This document shows, piece by piece, positions 47,293-57,485 of a stretch of DNA of 64,000 nt. How positions within the stretch are numbered: the stretch's first letter is position 1; every line of letters begins with the position of its first letter. A program made the translations under genes and the position numbers. The DNA is from Brachyhypopomus gauderio. Taxonomy: Eukaryota; Chordata; Actinopteri; Gymnotiformes; Hypopomidae. The DNA lies in the NCBI RefSeq assembly GCF_052324685.1, contig NC_135212.1, forward strand, positions 49,439,898 to 49,503,897, in the 5' to 3' direction. Under the pieces are notes generated by a model. It made no database searches. It was not told where the DNA came from and saw only the letters and a program-made list of their open reading frames with translations.

Positions 47293-47637
47293 CTTTGCAT
47301 GCTCTGTAGGCCCGGACGGCTCAACAAATGTTGAATTAGGCGAACAGCTGCTGACACGAGAGCGTGCGATGCCAACCTTCTCCCAAACAGTTCCATCTTT
47401 TGCCCGTACGGTTGGTGCAGGTGTGGTGTCAGCCTGTGTCCGTCTCTTCCTTGGAGGGCTCTGTTGTACCTCATCCGATGTACTGCTTCTTTCTTCATCG
47501 GATGAATCGCTGGTCAAAAAACAGGAGGGTCCTTCTCCCGCATCGGACTCACAGCAGTCCTCGTTGGTCAGCAAAGCCGCAACTTCTTGACCGGTGAACG
47601 TCCTCTGTCTTGCCATGGTGTTTTGCGTCGTCTCCAC
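47293..47637 (-). CDS. piggyBac transposase exon 1 (acidic N terminus)
   Basis: Residues 1-115. Rich in Ser, Asp and Glu (SDSSDEERSSTSDE) followed by a basic PPRKRRTQ patch that could be a nuclear signal, as is usual at piggyBac N termini. Two in-frame ATGs are present: 47635-47637 and 47614-47616. The second sits in ACCATGG, an excellent Kozak context, so the product may begin at residue 8. The donor AAG/GTATAG at 47287-47293 joins exon 2 in phase 0. The complete product is 557 or 550 residues. Confidence 0.82.
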
Positions 47638-47859
47638 ACAGGATAGTAGTGAAAATGTAAGTCGCCTGCCTTTGGGTTTCAGCTTTTATCATGACTCTGA
47701 AGAACACACCCACAACAGCGCATACTAATTATACTTTATTATAATAGGTGGCGCTTCACACATAACGCCGAAACCGAAACCGGGCTAATCCCCTGCATAC
47801 ACGGGAACAATAAAAGTTGATTGGACCCGTGATAATGGTTCACGGCAATCCGTGAATAT

Positions 47860-48680
47860 CAGTCAAACACAAGCATAAACACTGCAAAAAATATTATATT
47901 ACTATGCTGTATGAGTAAAAATAAATAAATGACGCTAAGTTATTTACACAAACGAAAAATCTTATTTACACAAACGAAATATCAGTCAAACACAAGCATA
48001 AACACTGCAAAAAATATTATATTACTATGCTGTATGAGTAAAAATAAATAAATGACGCTAAGTTATTTACACAAACGAAATATCTTATTTACACGAACGA
48101 AATATCAGTCAAACACAAGAAAACACAAAAAATATTATATTACTATGCTGTATGAGTAAAAATAAATAAATGACGCTAAGTTATTTACACAAACGAAATA
48201 TCTTATTTACACGAACGAAATATCAGTCAAACACAAGCATAAACACTGCAAAAAATATTATATTACTATGCTGTATGAGTAAAAATAAATAAATGACGCT
48301 AAGTTATTTACACAAACGAAATATCTTATTTACACGAACGAAATATCAGTCAAACACAAGAAAACACAAAAAATATTATATTACTATGCTGTATGAGTAA
48401 AAATAAATAAATGACGCTAAGTTATTTACACAAACGAAATATCTTATTTACACGAACGAAATATCAGTCAAACACAAGCATAAACACTGCAAAAAATATT
48501 ATATTACTATGCTGTATGAGTAAAAATAAATAAATGACGCTAAGTTATTTACATGAACGAAATATCTTATTTACACAAACGAAATATCAGTCAAACACAA
48601 GCATAAACACTGCAAAAAAATATTATGTTACTATGCTGTATGAGTAAAAATAAGTAAATGTACAAATAAATATTACTTTA
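47860..48680. repeat. Tandem repeats (~120 bp, about 7 copies) upstream of the transposase
   Basis: The unit contains ATGCTGTATGAGTAAAAATA, TGACGCTAAGTTATTTACAC and ATATCAGTCAAACACAAG. Alternate units lack a GCATAAACACTGC segment, giving a two-step higher-order pattern. The unit resembles intron 1 sequence near 47200-47260, so it seems to be amplified from the gene itself. Confidence 0.85.
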
Positions 48681-48699
48681 CTATACCTTTATTACTTTG

Positions 48700-49060
48700 T
48701 TGCTGCTATTGAAGTGCATACACAAGAAAATCTGGGACGCTTGCTTCATACATAACGCCAATACCACGCTAATGATAATGTGTTTCACGGGAACAATATG
48801 AACCCGTGATAATGGTTGGTTCAGCCATGTAAATGTGTGGCGCTATTGAAGTGCATACACAAGAAAATCTGGGACGTTTGCTTCATACATAACGCCAATA
48901 CCACGCTAATGATAATGTGTTTCACGGGAACAATATGGACCCGTGATAATGGTTGGTTCAGCCATGTAAATGTGTGGCGCTATTGAAGTGCATGCACAAG
49001 AAAATCTGAGACGCTTGCTTCATACATAACGCCAATACCACGCTAATGATAATGGTTCAC
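48700..49060. repeat. Tandem repeats (~140 bp, about 2.6 copies) near the piggyBac right end
   Basis: The unit includes GAAGTGCATACACAAGAAAA, TCATACATAACGCCAATACC and CCCGTGATAATGG. It may be part of the subterminal sequence. Confidence 0.85.
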
Positions 49061-49353
49061 CGCTCTAAATAATACTTATGTCAATATGTAGCGCTTCACA
49101 CATAACGCCGAAACAGGGCTAAACTTTATTTATTTATTTTAGACTACAAACTAGACCTGGTGCACACAGACTGCACACAGACTAGACCTGGTGCACCACA
49201 GAGCTCCTGCCACAGAGCTCCTGCCTGTCTTTCTGCTCCTGTCTTGCTCTGAAATTAACATATGTATGGTCCTGCTAATTGGGCAGGAGAAGGAGGGGTG
49301 ATGTCCTCAGAACCTTGAAATCTCAGGAGTTCCAGTGTTAAAGAAAGCAACAC

Positions 49354-49435
49354 CGACGAAGGTGGGATTCGAACCCACGCGTGCTATGCATAATGGATTA
49401 GCAGTCCATCGTCTTAACCTCTCGGCCACCTCGTC
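49354..49435 (-). tRNA. tRNA-Ser(GCT) copy 18
   Basis: First copy right of piggyBac, whose edge lies 12 bp past this gene's 3' end. G23>A; unlike its sister copy 3, the acceptor stem is intact. Confidence 0.82.
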
Positions 49436-49567
49436 AATTACAGTTGTGTGTCGATTGCGATTTCAAAGATGCAAACACTTTCACAGCACAAAAGGAGGCT
49501 TGTCTGACTTGTGGGTCCTGCACTTACATCAGAAGACACGATTGTCAGAAATTTAAAAAAGCAACAC

Positions 49568-49649
49568 CGACGAAGGTGGGATTCGAACCCACGCGTGCTA
49601 TGCAAAATGGATAAGCAGTCCATCACCTTAACCTCTAGGCCACCTCGTC
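49568..49649 (-). tRNA. tRNA-Ser(GCT) copy 19, class B
   Basis: Sister of copy 4. Confidence 0.8.
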
Positions 49650-49781
49650 GTTTGTGGTTGTGTGTCGATAGCAATTTCAAAGAAGCAAACACTTTCACAG
49701 CACAAAAGAAGGCTTTTTTGACTTGTGGGTCCTGTAGTTACAGCAGGAGACACGATTGTCAGAAATTAAAGAAAGCAACAA

Positions 49782-49863
49782 CGACGAAGGTGGGATTCGA
49801 ACCCACACGGGCTATGCATAATGGATTAGCAGTCCATCGCCTTAATCTCTCGGCCACCTTGTC
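49782..49863 (-). tRNA. tRNA-Ser(GCT) copy 20
   Basis: Sister of copy 5, with the same G4>A and G19>A. Confidence 0.65.
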
Positions 49864-49995
49864 GTTTGTGGTTGTGTGTCGATTGCGATTTCAAAGATGC
49901 AAACACTTTCACAGCACAAAAGCAGCCATATATGACTTGTGGGTACTGCACTTACAACAGGAGACACGATTGTCAGAAATTAAGGAAAGCAACAC

Positions 49996-50077
49996 CGACG
50001 AAGGTGGGATTCGAACCCACGCGTGCTATGCACAATGGATTAGCAGTCCATCGCCTTAACCTCTCGGCCACCTCGTC
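49996..50077 (-). tRNA. tRNA-Ser(GCT) copy 21, consensus
   Basis: Exact consensus; sister of copy 6. Confidence 0.96.
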
Positions 50078-50209
50078 AATTACAGTTGTGTGTCGATTGC
50101 GATTTCAAAGATGCAAACACTTTCACAGCACAAAAGGAGGCTTATCTGACTTGTGGGTCCTGCACTTACTTCAGGAGACACGATTGTCAGAAATTAAAGA
50201 AAACAACAC

Positions 50210-50291
50210 CGACGAATGTGGTATTCAAACCCACGCGTGCAAAGCACAATGGATTAGCAGTCCATCGCCTTAACCTCTTGGCTACCTCGTC
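50210..50291 (-). tRNA. tRNA-Ser(GCT) copy 22, class C, probable pseudogene
   Basis: Sister of copy 7. Confidence 0.5.
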
Positions 50292-50423
50292 GCTTGTGGT
50301 TTTGTGTCGATTGCGATTTCAAAGATGCAAACACTTTCACAGCACAAAAGCAGCCGTATCTGACTTGTGGGTACTGCACTTACACCAGGAGACACGATTG
50401 TCAGAAATTAAAGAAAGCAACAC

Positions 50424-50505
50424 CGACGAAGGTGGGATTCGAACCCACGCGTGCTATGCATAATGGATTAGCAGTCCATCTCCTTAACCTCTCGGCCACC
50501 TCGTC
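50424..50505 (-). tRNA. tRNA-Ser(GCT) copy 23
   Basis: Sister of copy 8 (C25>A). Confidence 0.8.
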
Positions 50506-50637
50506 AATCACGGTTGTGTGTCGATTGCGATTTCAAAGATGCAAACACTTTCACAGCACAAAAGGAGGCTTGTCTGACTTGTGGGTCCTGCACTTACATC
50601 AGGAGACACGATTGTCAGAAATTTAAAAAAGCAACAC

Positions 50638-50719
50638 CGACGAAGGTGGGATTCGAACCCACGCGAGCTATGCAAAATGGATAAGCAGTCCATCACCTTA
50701 ACCTCTAGGCCACCTCGTC
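50638..50719 (-). tRNA. tRNA-Ser(GCT) copy 24, class B
   Basis: Sister of copy 9. Confidence 0.75.
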
Positions 50720-50851
50720 GTTTGTGGTTGTGTGTCGATAGCAATTTCAAAGAAGCAAACACTTTCACAGCACAAAAGAAGGCTTTTTTGACTTGTGGGT
50801 CCTGCACTTACATCAGGAGACACGATTGTCAGAAATTTAAAAAAGCAACAC

Positions 50852-50933
50852 CGACGAAGGTGGGATTCGAACCCACGCGTGCTATGCAAAATTGATTAGC
50901 AGTCCATCACCTTAACCTCTAGGCCACCTTGTC
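50852..50933 (-). tRNA. tRNA-Ser(GCT) copy 25, class B
   Basis: Sister of copy 10, with an added G4>A. Confidence 0.68.
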
Positions 50934-51065
50934 GTTTGTGGTTGTTTGTCTATTGCGATTTCAAAGATGCAAACACTTTCACAGCACAAAAGAAGGCTTA
51001 TCTGACTTGTGGGTCCTGCACTTACACCAGGAGACACGATTGTCAGAAATTAAAGAAAGCAACAC

Positions 51066-51147
51066 CGACGAAGGTGGGATTCTAACCCACGCGTGCTATG
51101 CACAATGGATTAGCAGTCCATCGCCTTAACCTCTCGGCCACCTCGTC
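51066..51147 (-). tRNA. tRNA-Ser(GCT) copy 26
   Basis: Sister of copy 11 (C56>A). Confidence 0.75.
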
Positions 51148-51279
51148 AATTACGGTTGTGTGTCGATTGCGATTTCAAAGATGCAAATACTTTCACAGCA
51201 CAAAAGGAGGCGTATCTGACTTGTGGGTCCTGCACTTATATCAGGAGACACGATGGTCAGAAATTAAAGAAAGCAACAC

Positions 51280-51361
51280 CGACGAAGGTGGGATTCGAAC
51301 CCACGCGTGCTATGCACAATGGATTAGCAGTCCATCGCCTTAACCTCTCGGCCACCTCGTC
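51280..51361 (-). tRNA. tRNA-Ser(GCT) copy 27, consensus
   Basis: Exact consensus; sister of copy 12. Confidence 0.96.
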
Positions 51362-51493
51362 GTTTGTGGTTGTGTGTCGATAGCAATTTCAAAGAAGCAA
51401 ACACTTTCACAGCACAAAAGAAGGCTTTTCTGACTTGTGGGTCCTGTAGTTACAGCAGGAGACACGATTGTCAGAAATTAAAGAAAGCAACAC

Positions 51494-51575
51494 CGACGGA
51501 GGTGGGATTCGAACACACACGTGCTATGCATAATGGATTAGCAGTCCATCGCCTTAATCTATCGGCCACCTTGTC
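51494..51575 (-). tRNA. tRNA-Ser(GCT) copy 28, class D, probable pseudogene
   Basis: Sister of copy 13. Confidence 0.55.
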
Positions 51576-51707
51576 GTTTGTGCTTGTGTGTCGATTGCGA
51601 TTTCAAAGATGCAAACACTTTCACAGCACAAAAGCAGCCGTATATGACTTGTGGGTCCTGCACTTACAACAGGAGACACGATTGTCAGAAATTAAAGAAA
51701 GCAACAC

Positions 51708-51789
51708 CGACGAAGGTGGGATTCGAACCCACGCATGCTATGCACAATGGATTAGCAGTCCATCGCCTTAACCTCTCGGCCACCTCGTT
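51708..51789 (-). tRNA. tRNA-Ser(GCT) copy 29
   Basis: Sister of copy 14 (G1>A). Confidence 0.85.
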
Positions 51790-51921
51790 GTTTGTGGTGG
51801 TGTGTCGATTGCGATTTCAAAGATGCAAACACTTTCACAGCACAAAAGGAGGCTTATCTGACTTGTGGGTCCTGCTCTTATATCAGGAGACACGATTGTC
51901 AGAAATTAAAGAAAGCAACAC

Positions 51922-52003
51922 CGACGAAGGTGGGATTCGAACCCACGCGTGCTATGCACAAGGGATTAGCAGTCCATCGCCTTAACCTCTCGGCCACCTC
52001 GTC
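51922..52003 (-). tRNA. tRNA-Ser(GCT) copy 30
   Basis: Sister of copy 15. Confidence 0.87.
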
Positions 52004-52135
52004 AATTACAGTTGTGTGTCGATTGCGATTTCAAAGATGCAAACACTTTCACAGCACAAAAGGAGGCTTATCTGACTTGTGGGTCCTGCACTTACTTCAG
52101 GAGACACGATTGTCAGAAATTAAAGAAAACAACAC

Positions 52136-52217
52136 CGACAAATGTGGTATTCAAACCCACGCGTGCAAAGCACAATGGATTAGCAGTCCATCGCCTTAAC
52201 CTCTTGGCTACCTCGTC
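52136..52217 (-). tRNA. tRNA-Ser(GCT) copy 31, class C, probable pseudogene
   Basis: Sister of copy 16. Confidence 0.5.
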
Positions 52218-52349
52218 GCTTGCGGTTTTGTGTCGATTGCGATTTCAAAGATGCAAACACTTTCACAGCACAAAAGCAGCCGTATCTGACTTGTGGGTCC
52301 TGCACTTACACCAGGAGACACGATTGTCAGAAATTAAAAAAAGCAACAC

Positions 52350-52431
52350 CGACGAAGGTGGGATTCGAACACACGCGTGCTATGCACAATGGATAAGCAG
52401 TCCATCGCCTTAACCTCTCGGCCACCTTGTC
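52350..52431 (-). tRNA. tRNA-Ser(GCT) copy 32
   Basis: Sister of copy 17, with an added G4>A. Ends the 15-unit duplicate block. Confidence 0.7.
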
Positions 52432-52563
52432 GATTATGGTTGTGTGTCGATTGCGATTTCAAAGATGCAAACACTTTCACAACACAAAAGCAGGCTTGTC
52501 TGACTTGTGGGTCCTGCACTTACATCAGGAGACACGATTGTCAGAAATTAAAAAAAGCAACAC

Positions 52564-52645
52564 CGACGAAGGTGGGATTCGAACCCACGCGTGCAAAGCA
52601 CAATGGATTAGCAGTCCATCGCCTTAACCTCTCGGCCACCTCGTC
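52564..52645 (-). tRNA. tRNA-Ser(GCT) copy 33, class E
   Basis: Only the variable-loop ATA>TTT change; all stems intact and a T7 run follows. Confidence 0.95.
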
Positions 52646-52777
52646 AATTATGGTTGTGTGTCGATTGTGATTTCAAAGATGCAAACACTTTCACAGCACA
52701 AAAGCAGGCTTGTCTGACTTGTGGGTCCTGCACTTACATCAGGAGACACGATTGTCAGAAATTAAAAAAAGCAACAC

Positions 52778-52859
52778 CGACGAAGGTGGGATTCGAACCC
52801 ACGCGTGCAAAGCACAATGGATTAGCAGTCCATCACCTTAACCTCTCGGCCACCTCATC
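52778..52859 (-). tRNA. tRNA-Ser(GCT) copy 34, class E
   Basis: Class E plus C3>T and C25>T, both tolerable as G-U pairs. Confidence 0.85.
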
Positions 52860-52991
52860 GTTTGTGGTTGTGTGTCGATAGCAATTTCAAAGAAGCAAGC
52901 ACTTTCACAGCACAAAAGAAGGCCTTTCTGACTTGTGGGTCCTGTAGTTACAGCAGGAGACACGATTGTCAGAAATTAAAGAAAGCAACAC

Positions 52992-53073
52992 CGACGAAGG
53001 TGGGATTCGAACCCACGCGTGCTATGCACAATGGATTAGCAGTCCATCGCCTTAACCTCTCGGCCACCTCGTC
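52992..53073 (-). tRNA. tRNA-Ser(GCT) copy 35, consensus
   Basis: Exact consensus. Confidence 0.96.
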
Positions 53074-53205
53074 AATTACGGTTGTGTGTCGATTGCGATT
53101 TCAAAGATGCAAATACTTTCACAGCACAAAAGGAGGCTTATCTGACTTGTTGGTCCTGCACTTACAACAGGAGACACGATTGTCAGAAATTAAAGAAAGC
53201 AACAC

Positions 53206-53287
53206 AGACGAAGGTGGGATTCGAACCCACGCGTGCTATGCACAATGGATTAGCAGTCCATTGCCTTAACCTCTCGGCCACCTCGTC
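53206..53287 (-). tRNA. tRNA-Ser(GCT) copy 36
   Basis: Discriminator G73>T, important because serine enzymes usually read G73, and G26>A. Confidence 0.82.
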
Positions 53288-53419
53288 GTTTGTGGTTGTG
53301 TGTCGATTGCGATTTCAAAGATGCAAACACTTTCACAGCACAAAAGGAGGCTTATCTGACTTGTGGGTCCTGCACTTATATCAGGAGACACGATTGTCAG
53401 AAATTAAAGAAAGCAACAC

Positions 53420-53501
53420 CGACGAAGGTGGGATTCGAACCCACGCGTGCTATGCACAATGGATTAGCAGTCCATCGCCTTAACCTCTCGGCCACCTTGT
53501 C
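53420..53501 (-). tRNA. tRNA-Ser(GCT) copy 37
   Basis: Consensus except G4>A. Confidence 0.87.
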
Positions 53502-53633
53502 AATTACAGTTGTGTGTCGATTGCGATTTCAAAGATGCAAACACTTTCACAGCACAAAAGGAGGCTTATCTGACTTGTGGGTCCTGCACTTATATCAGGA
53601 GACACGACTGTCAGAAATTAAAGAAAACAACAC

Positions 53634-53715
53634 CGACGAAGGTGGGATTCGAACCCACGCATGCTATGCACAATGGATTAGCAGTCCATCGCCTTAACCT
53701 CTCGGCCACCTCGTC
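53634..53715 (-). tRNA. tRNA-Ser(GCT) copy 38
   Basis: Consensus except one variable-arm base. A T4 run follows the gene. Confidence 0.92.
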
Positions 53716-53847
53716 AATTACAGTTGTGTGTCGATTGCGATTTCAAAGATGCAAACACTATCACAGCACAAAAGAAGGCTTATCTGACTTGTGGGTCCTG
53801 CACTTATATCAGGAGACACGATTGTCAGAAATTAAAGAAAGCAACAC

Positions 53848-53929
53848 CGACGAAGGTGGGATTCGAACCCACGCGTGCTATGCACAATGGATTAGCAGTA
53901 CATCGCCTTAACCTCTCGGCCACCTCGTC
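53848..53929 (-). tRNA. tRNA-Ser(GCT) copy 39
   Basis: Consensus except G30>T, a mismatch in the anticodon stem. Confidence 0.85.
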
Positions 53930-54061
53930 AATTACAGTTGTGAGTCGATTGCGATTTCAAAGATGCAAACACTTTCACAGCACAAAAGGAGGCTTATCTG
54001 ACTTGTGGGTCCTGCACTTACTGCAGGAGACAAGATTGTCAGAAATTAAAGAAAACAACAC

Positions 54062-54143
54062 CGACGAATGTGGTATTCAAACCCACGCGTGCAAAGCACA
54101 ATGGATTAGCAGTCCATCGCCTTAACCTCTTGGCTACCTCGTC
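54062..54143 (-). tRNA. tRNA-Ser(GCT) copy 40, class C, probable pseudogene
   Basis: Full class C set. Confidence 0.5.
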
Positions 54144-54275
54144 GCTTGTGGTTTTGTGTCGATTGCGATTTCAAAGATGCAAACACTTTCACAGCACAAA
54201 AGCAGCCGAATCTGACTTGTGGGTCCTGCACTTACACCAGGAGACACGATTGTCAGAAATTAAAAAACGCAACAC

Positions 54276-54357
54276 CGACGAAGGTGGGATTCGAACACAC
54301 GCGTGCTATGCACAATGGATTAGCAGTCCATCGCCTTAACCTCTCGGCCACCTCGTC
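54276..54357 (-). tRNA. tRNA-Ser(GCT) copy 41
   Basis: Consensus except one T-stem mismatch. Confidence 0.82.
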
Positions 54358-54489
54358 AATTATGGTTGTGTGTCGATTGCGATTTCAAAGATGCAAACAC
54401 TTTCACAACACAAAAGCAGGCTTGTCTGACTTGTGGGTCCTGCACTTACATCAGGAGACACGATTGTCAGAAATTAAAAAAAGCAACAC

Positions 54490-54571
54490 CGACGAAGGTG
54501 GGATTCGAACCCACGCGTGCAAAGCACAATGGATTAGCAGTCCATCGCCTTAACCTCTCGGCCACCTCGTC
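54490..54571 (-). tRNA. tRNA-Ser(GCT) copy 42, class E
   Basis: Clean class E. Confidence 0.95.
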
Positions 54572-54703
54572 AATTATGGTTGTGTGTCGATTGTGATTTC
54601 AAAGATGCAAACACTTTCACAGCACAAAAGCAGGCTTGTCTGACTTGTGGGTCCTGCACTTACATCAGGAGACACGATTGTCAGAAATTAAAAAAAGCAA
54701 CAC

Positions 54704-54785
54704 CGACGAAGGTGGTATTCGAACCCACGCGTGCAAAGCACAATGGATTAGCAGTCCATCGCCTTAACCTCTCGGCCACCTCGTC
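54704..54785 (-). tRNA. tRNA-Ser(GCT) copy 43, class E
   Basis: Class E plus C61>A, which breaks the G53-C61 pair and the B box end. Confidence 0.72.
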
Positions 54786-54917
54786 GTTTGTGGTTGTGTG
54801 TCGATTGCGATTTCAAAGATGCAAACACTTTCACAGCACAAAAGAAGGCTTATCTGACTTGTGGGTCCTGCACTTACACCAGGAGACACGATTGTCAGAA
54901 ATTAAAGAAAGCAACAC

Positions 54918-54999
54918 CGACGAAGGTGGGATTCGAACCCACGCGTGCTATGCACAATGGATTAGCAGTCCATCGCCTTAACCTCTCGGCCACCTCGTC
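54918..54999 (-). tRNA. tRNA-Ser(GCT) copy 44, consensus
   Basis: Exact consensus. Confidence 0.96.
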
Positions 55000-55131
55000 G
55001 TGTGTGGTTGTGTGTCGATAGCAATTTCAAAGAAGCAAACACTTTCACAGCACAAAAGAAGGCTTTTCTGACTTGTGGGTCCTGTAGTTACAGCAGGAGA
55101 CACGATTGTCAGAAATTAAAGAAAGCAACAC

Positions 55132-55213
55132 CGACGAAGGTGGGATTCGAACACACACGTGCTATGCATAATGGATTAGCAGTCCATCGCCTTAATCTAT
55201 CGGCCACCTTGTC
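55132..55213 (-). tRNA. tRNA-Ser(GCT) copy 45, class D, probable pseudogene
   Basis: Class D without the T68>C of copies 13 and 28. Confidence 0.57.
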
Positions 55214-55345
55214 GTTTGTGCTTGTGTGTCGATTGCGATTTCAAAGATGCAAACACTTTCACAGCACAAAAGCAGCCGTATATGACTTGTGGGTCCTGCA
55301 CTTACAACAGGAGACACGATTGTCAGAAATTAAAGAAAGCAACAC

Positions 55346-55427
55346 CGACGAAGGTGGGATTCTAACCCACGCGTGCTATGCACAATGGATTAGCAGTCCA
55401 TCCCCTTAACCTCTTGGCCACCTCGTC
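55346..55427 (-). tRNA. tRNA-Ser(GCT) copy 46
   Basis: C56>A, C25>G and G13>A. Confidence 0.65.
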
Positions 55428-55559
55428 GTTTGTGGTTGTGTGTCGATTGCGATTTCAAAGATGCAAACACTTTCACAGCACAAAAGGAGGCTTATCTGAC
55501 TTGTGGGTCCTGCACTTATATCAGGAGACACGATTGTCAGAAATTAAAGAAAGCAACAC

Positions 55560-55641
55560 CGACGAAGGTGGGATTCGAACCCACGCGTGCTATGCAAAAT
55601 TGATTAGCAGTCCATCACCTTAACCTCTAGGCCACCTTGTC
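55560..55641 (-). tRNA. tRNA-Ser(GCT) copy 47, class B
   Basis: Gene matches copy 25, but its downstream spacer is the TTTCTTT type, suggesting a recombinant unit. Confidence 0.68.
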
Positions 55642-55773
55642 GTTTGTGGTTGTTTGTCTATTGCGATTTCAAAGATGCAAACACTTTCACAGCACAAAAG
55701 AAGGCTTATCTGACTTGTGGGTCCTGCACTTACACCAGGAGACACGATTGTCAGAAATTAAAGAAAGCAACAC

Positions 55774-55855
55774 CGACGAAGGTGGGATTCTAACCCACGC
55801 GTGCTATGCACAATGGATTAGCAGTCCATCGCCTTAACCTCTCGGCCACCTCGTC
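55774..55855 (-). tRNA. tRNA-Ser(GCT) copy 48
   Basis: Matches copy 26 (C56>A). Confidence 0.75.
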
Positions 55856-55987
55856 AATTACGGTTGTGTGTCGATTGCGATTTCAAAGATGCAAATACTT
55901 TCACAGCACAAAAGGAGGCGTATCTGACTTGTGGGTCCTGCACTTATATCAGGAGACACGATGGTCAGAAATTAAAGAAAGCAACAC

Positions 55988-56069
55988 CGACGAAGGTGGG
56001 ATTCGAACCCACGCGTGCTATGCACAATGGATTAGCAGTCCATCGCCTTAACCTCTCGGCCACCTCGTC
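55988..56069 (-). tRNA. tRNA-Ser(GCT) copy 49, consensus
   Basis: Exact consensus. Confidence 0.96.
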
Positions 56070-56201
56070 GTTTGTGGTTGTGTGTCGATAGCAATTTCAA
56101 AGAAGCAAACACTTTCACAGCACAAAAGAAGGCTTTTCTGACTTGTGGGTCCTGTAGTTACAGCAGGAGACACGATTGTCAGAAATTAAAGAAAGCAACA
56201 C

Positions 56202-56283
56202 CGACGGAGGTGGGATTCGAACACACACGTGCTATGCATAATGGATTAGCAGTCCATCGCCTTAATCTATCGGCCACCTTGTC
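56202..56283 (-). tRNA. tRNA-Ser(GCT) copy 50, class D, probable pseudogene
   Basis: Matches copy 28, including T68>C. Confidence 0.55.
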
Positions 56284-56415
56284 GTTTGTGCTTGTGTGTC
56301 GATTGCGATTTCAAAGATGCAAACACTTTCACAGCACAAAAGCAGCCGTATCTGACTTGTGGGTCCTGCACTTACACCAGGAGACACGATTGTCAGAAAT
56401 TAAAAAAAGCAACAC

Positions 56416-56497
56416 CGACGAAGGTGGGATTCGAACACACGCGTGCTATGCACAATGGATAAGCAGTCCATCGCCTTAACCTCTCGGCCACCTTGTC
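56416..56497 (-). tRNA. tRNA-Ser(GCT) copy 51
   Basis: Matches copy 32; first unit of the second 19-unit block. Confidence 0.7.
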
Positions 56498-56629
56498 AAT
56501 TATGGTTGTGTGTCGATTGCGATTTCAAAGATGCAAACACTTTCACAACACAAAAGCAGGCTTGTCTGACTTGTGGGTCCTGCACTTACATCAGGAGACA
56601 CGATTGTCAGAAATTAAAAAAAGCAACAC

Positions 56630-56711
56630 CGACGAAGGTGGGATTCGAACCCACGCGTGCAAAGCACAATGGATTAGCAGTCCATCGCCTTAACCTCTCG
56701 GCCACCTCGTC
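56630..56711 (-). tRNA. tRNA-Ser(GCT) copy 52, class E
   Basis: Sister of copy 33. Confidence 0.95.
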
Positions 56712-56843
56712 AATTATGGTTGTGTGTCGATTGTGATTTCAAAGATGCAAACACTTTCACAGCACAAAAGCAGGCTTGTCTGACTTGTGGGTCCTGCACT
56801 TACATCAGGAGACACGATTGTCAGAAATTAAAAAAAGCAACAC

Positions 56844-56925
56844 CGACGAAGGTGGGATTCGAACCCACGCGTGCAAAGCACAATGGATTAGCAGTCCATC
56901 ACCTTAACCTCTCGGCCACCTCATC
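56844..56925 (-). tRNA. tRNA-Ser(GCT) copy 53, class E
   Basis: Sister of copy 34. Confidence 0.85.
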
Positions 56926-57057
56926 GTTTGTGGTTGTGTGTCGATAGCAATTTCAAAGAAGCAAGCACTTTCACAGCACAAAAGAAGGCCTTTCTGACTT
57001 GTGGGTCCTGTAGTTACAGCAGGAGACACGATTGTCAGAAATTAAAGAAAGCAACAC

Positions 57058-57139
57058 CGACGAAGGTGGGATTCGAACCCACGCGTGCTATGCACAATGG
57101 ATTAGCAGTCCATCGCCTTAACCTCTCGGCCACCTCGTC
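57058..57139 (-). tRNA. tRNA-Ser(GCT) copy 54, consensus
   Basis: Sister of copy 35. Confidence 0.96.
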
Positions 57140-57271
57140 AATTACGGTTGTGTGTCGATTGCGATTTCAAAGATGCAAATACTTTCACAGCACAAAAGGA
57201 GGCTTATCTGACTTGTTGGTCCTGCACTTACAACAGGAGACACGATTGTCAGAAATTAAAGAAAGCAACAC

Positions 57272-57353
57272 AGACGAAGGTGGGATTCGAACCCACGCGT
57301 GCTATGCACAATGGATTAGCAGTCCATTGCCTTAACCTCTCGGCCACCTCGTC
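57272..57353 (-). tRNA. tRNA-Ser(GCT) copy 55
   Basis: Sister of copy 36 (G73>T). Confidence 0.82.
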
Positions 57354-57485
57354 GTTTGTGGTTGTGTGTCGATTGCGATTTCAAAGATGCAAACACTTTC
57401 ACAGCACAAAAGGAGGCTTATCTGACTTGTGGGTCCTGCACTTATATCAGGAGACACGATTGTCAGAAATTAAAGAAAGCAACAC

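Larger units (their letters stand above)
44329..49337 (-). mobile_element. Apparently complete piggyBac element in the tRNA array, TSD TTAA
   Basis: TTAA lies at 44325-44328 and 49338-49341. Ends are CACTAGGAACCC and, inverted, CACTGGAACTCC. Removing the 5,013 bp restores the 214-bp phase exactly, so there was no other change at the site. It carries one three-exon transposase gene, decayed copies of exon-3 sequence on the left, and two tandem-repeat blocks upstream of the gene. It sits in the spacer, 12 bp past the 3' end of tRNA copy 18. Confidence 0.93.
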
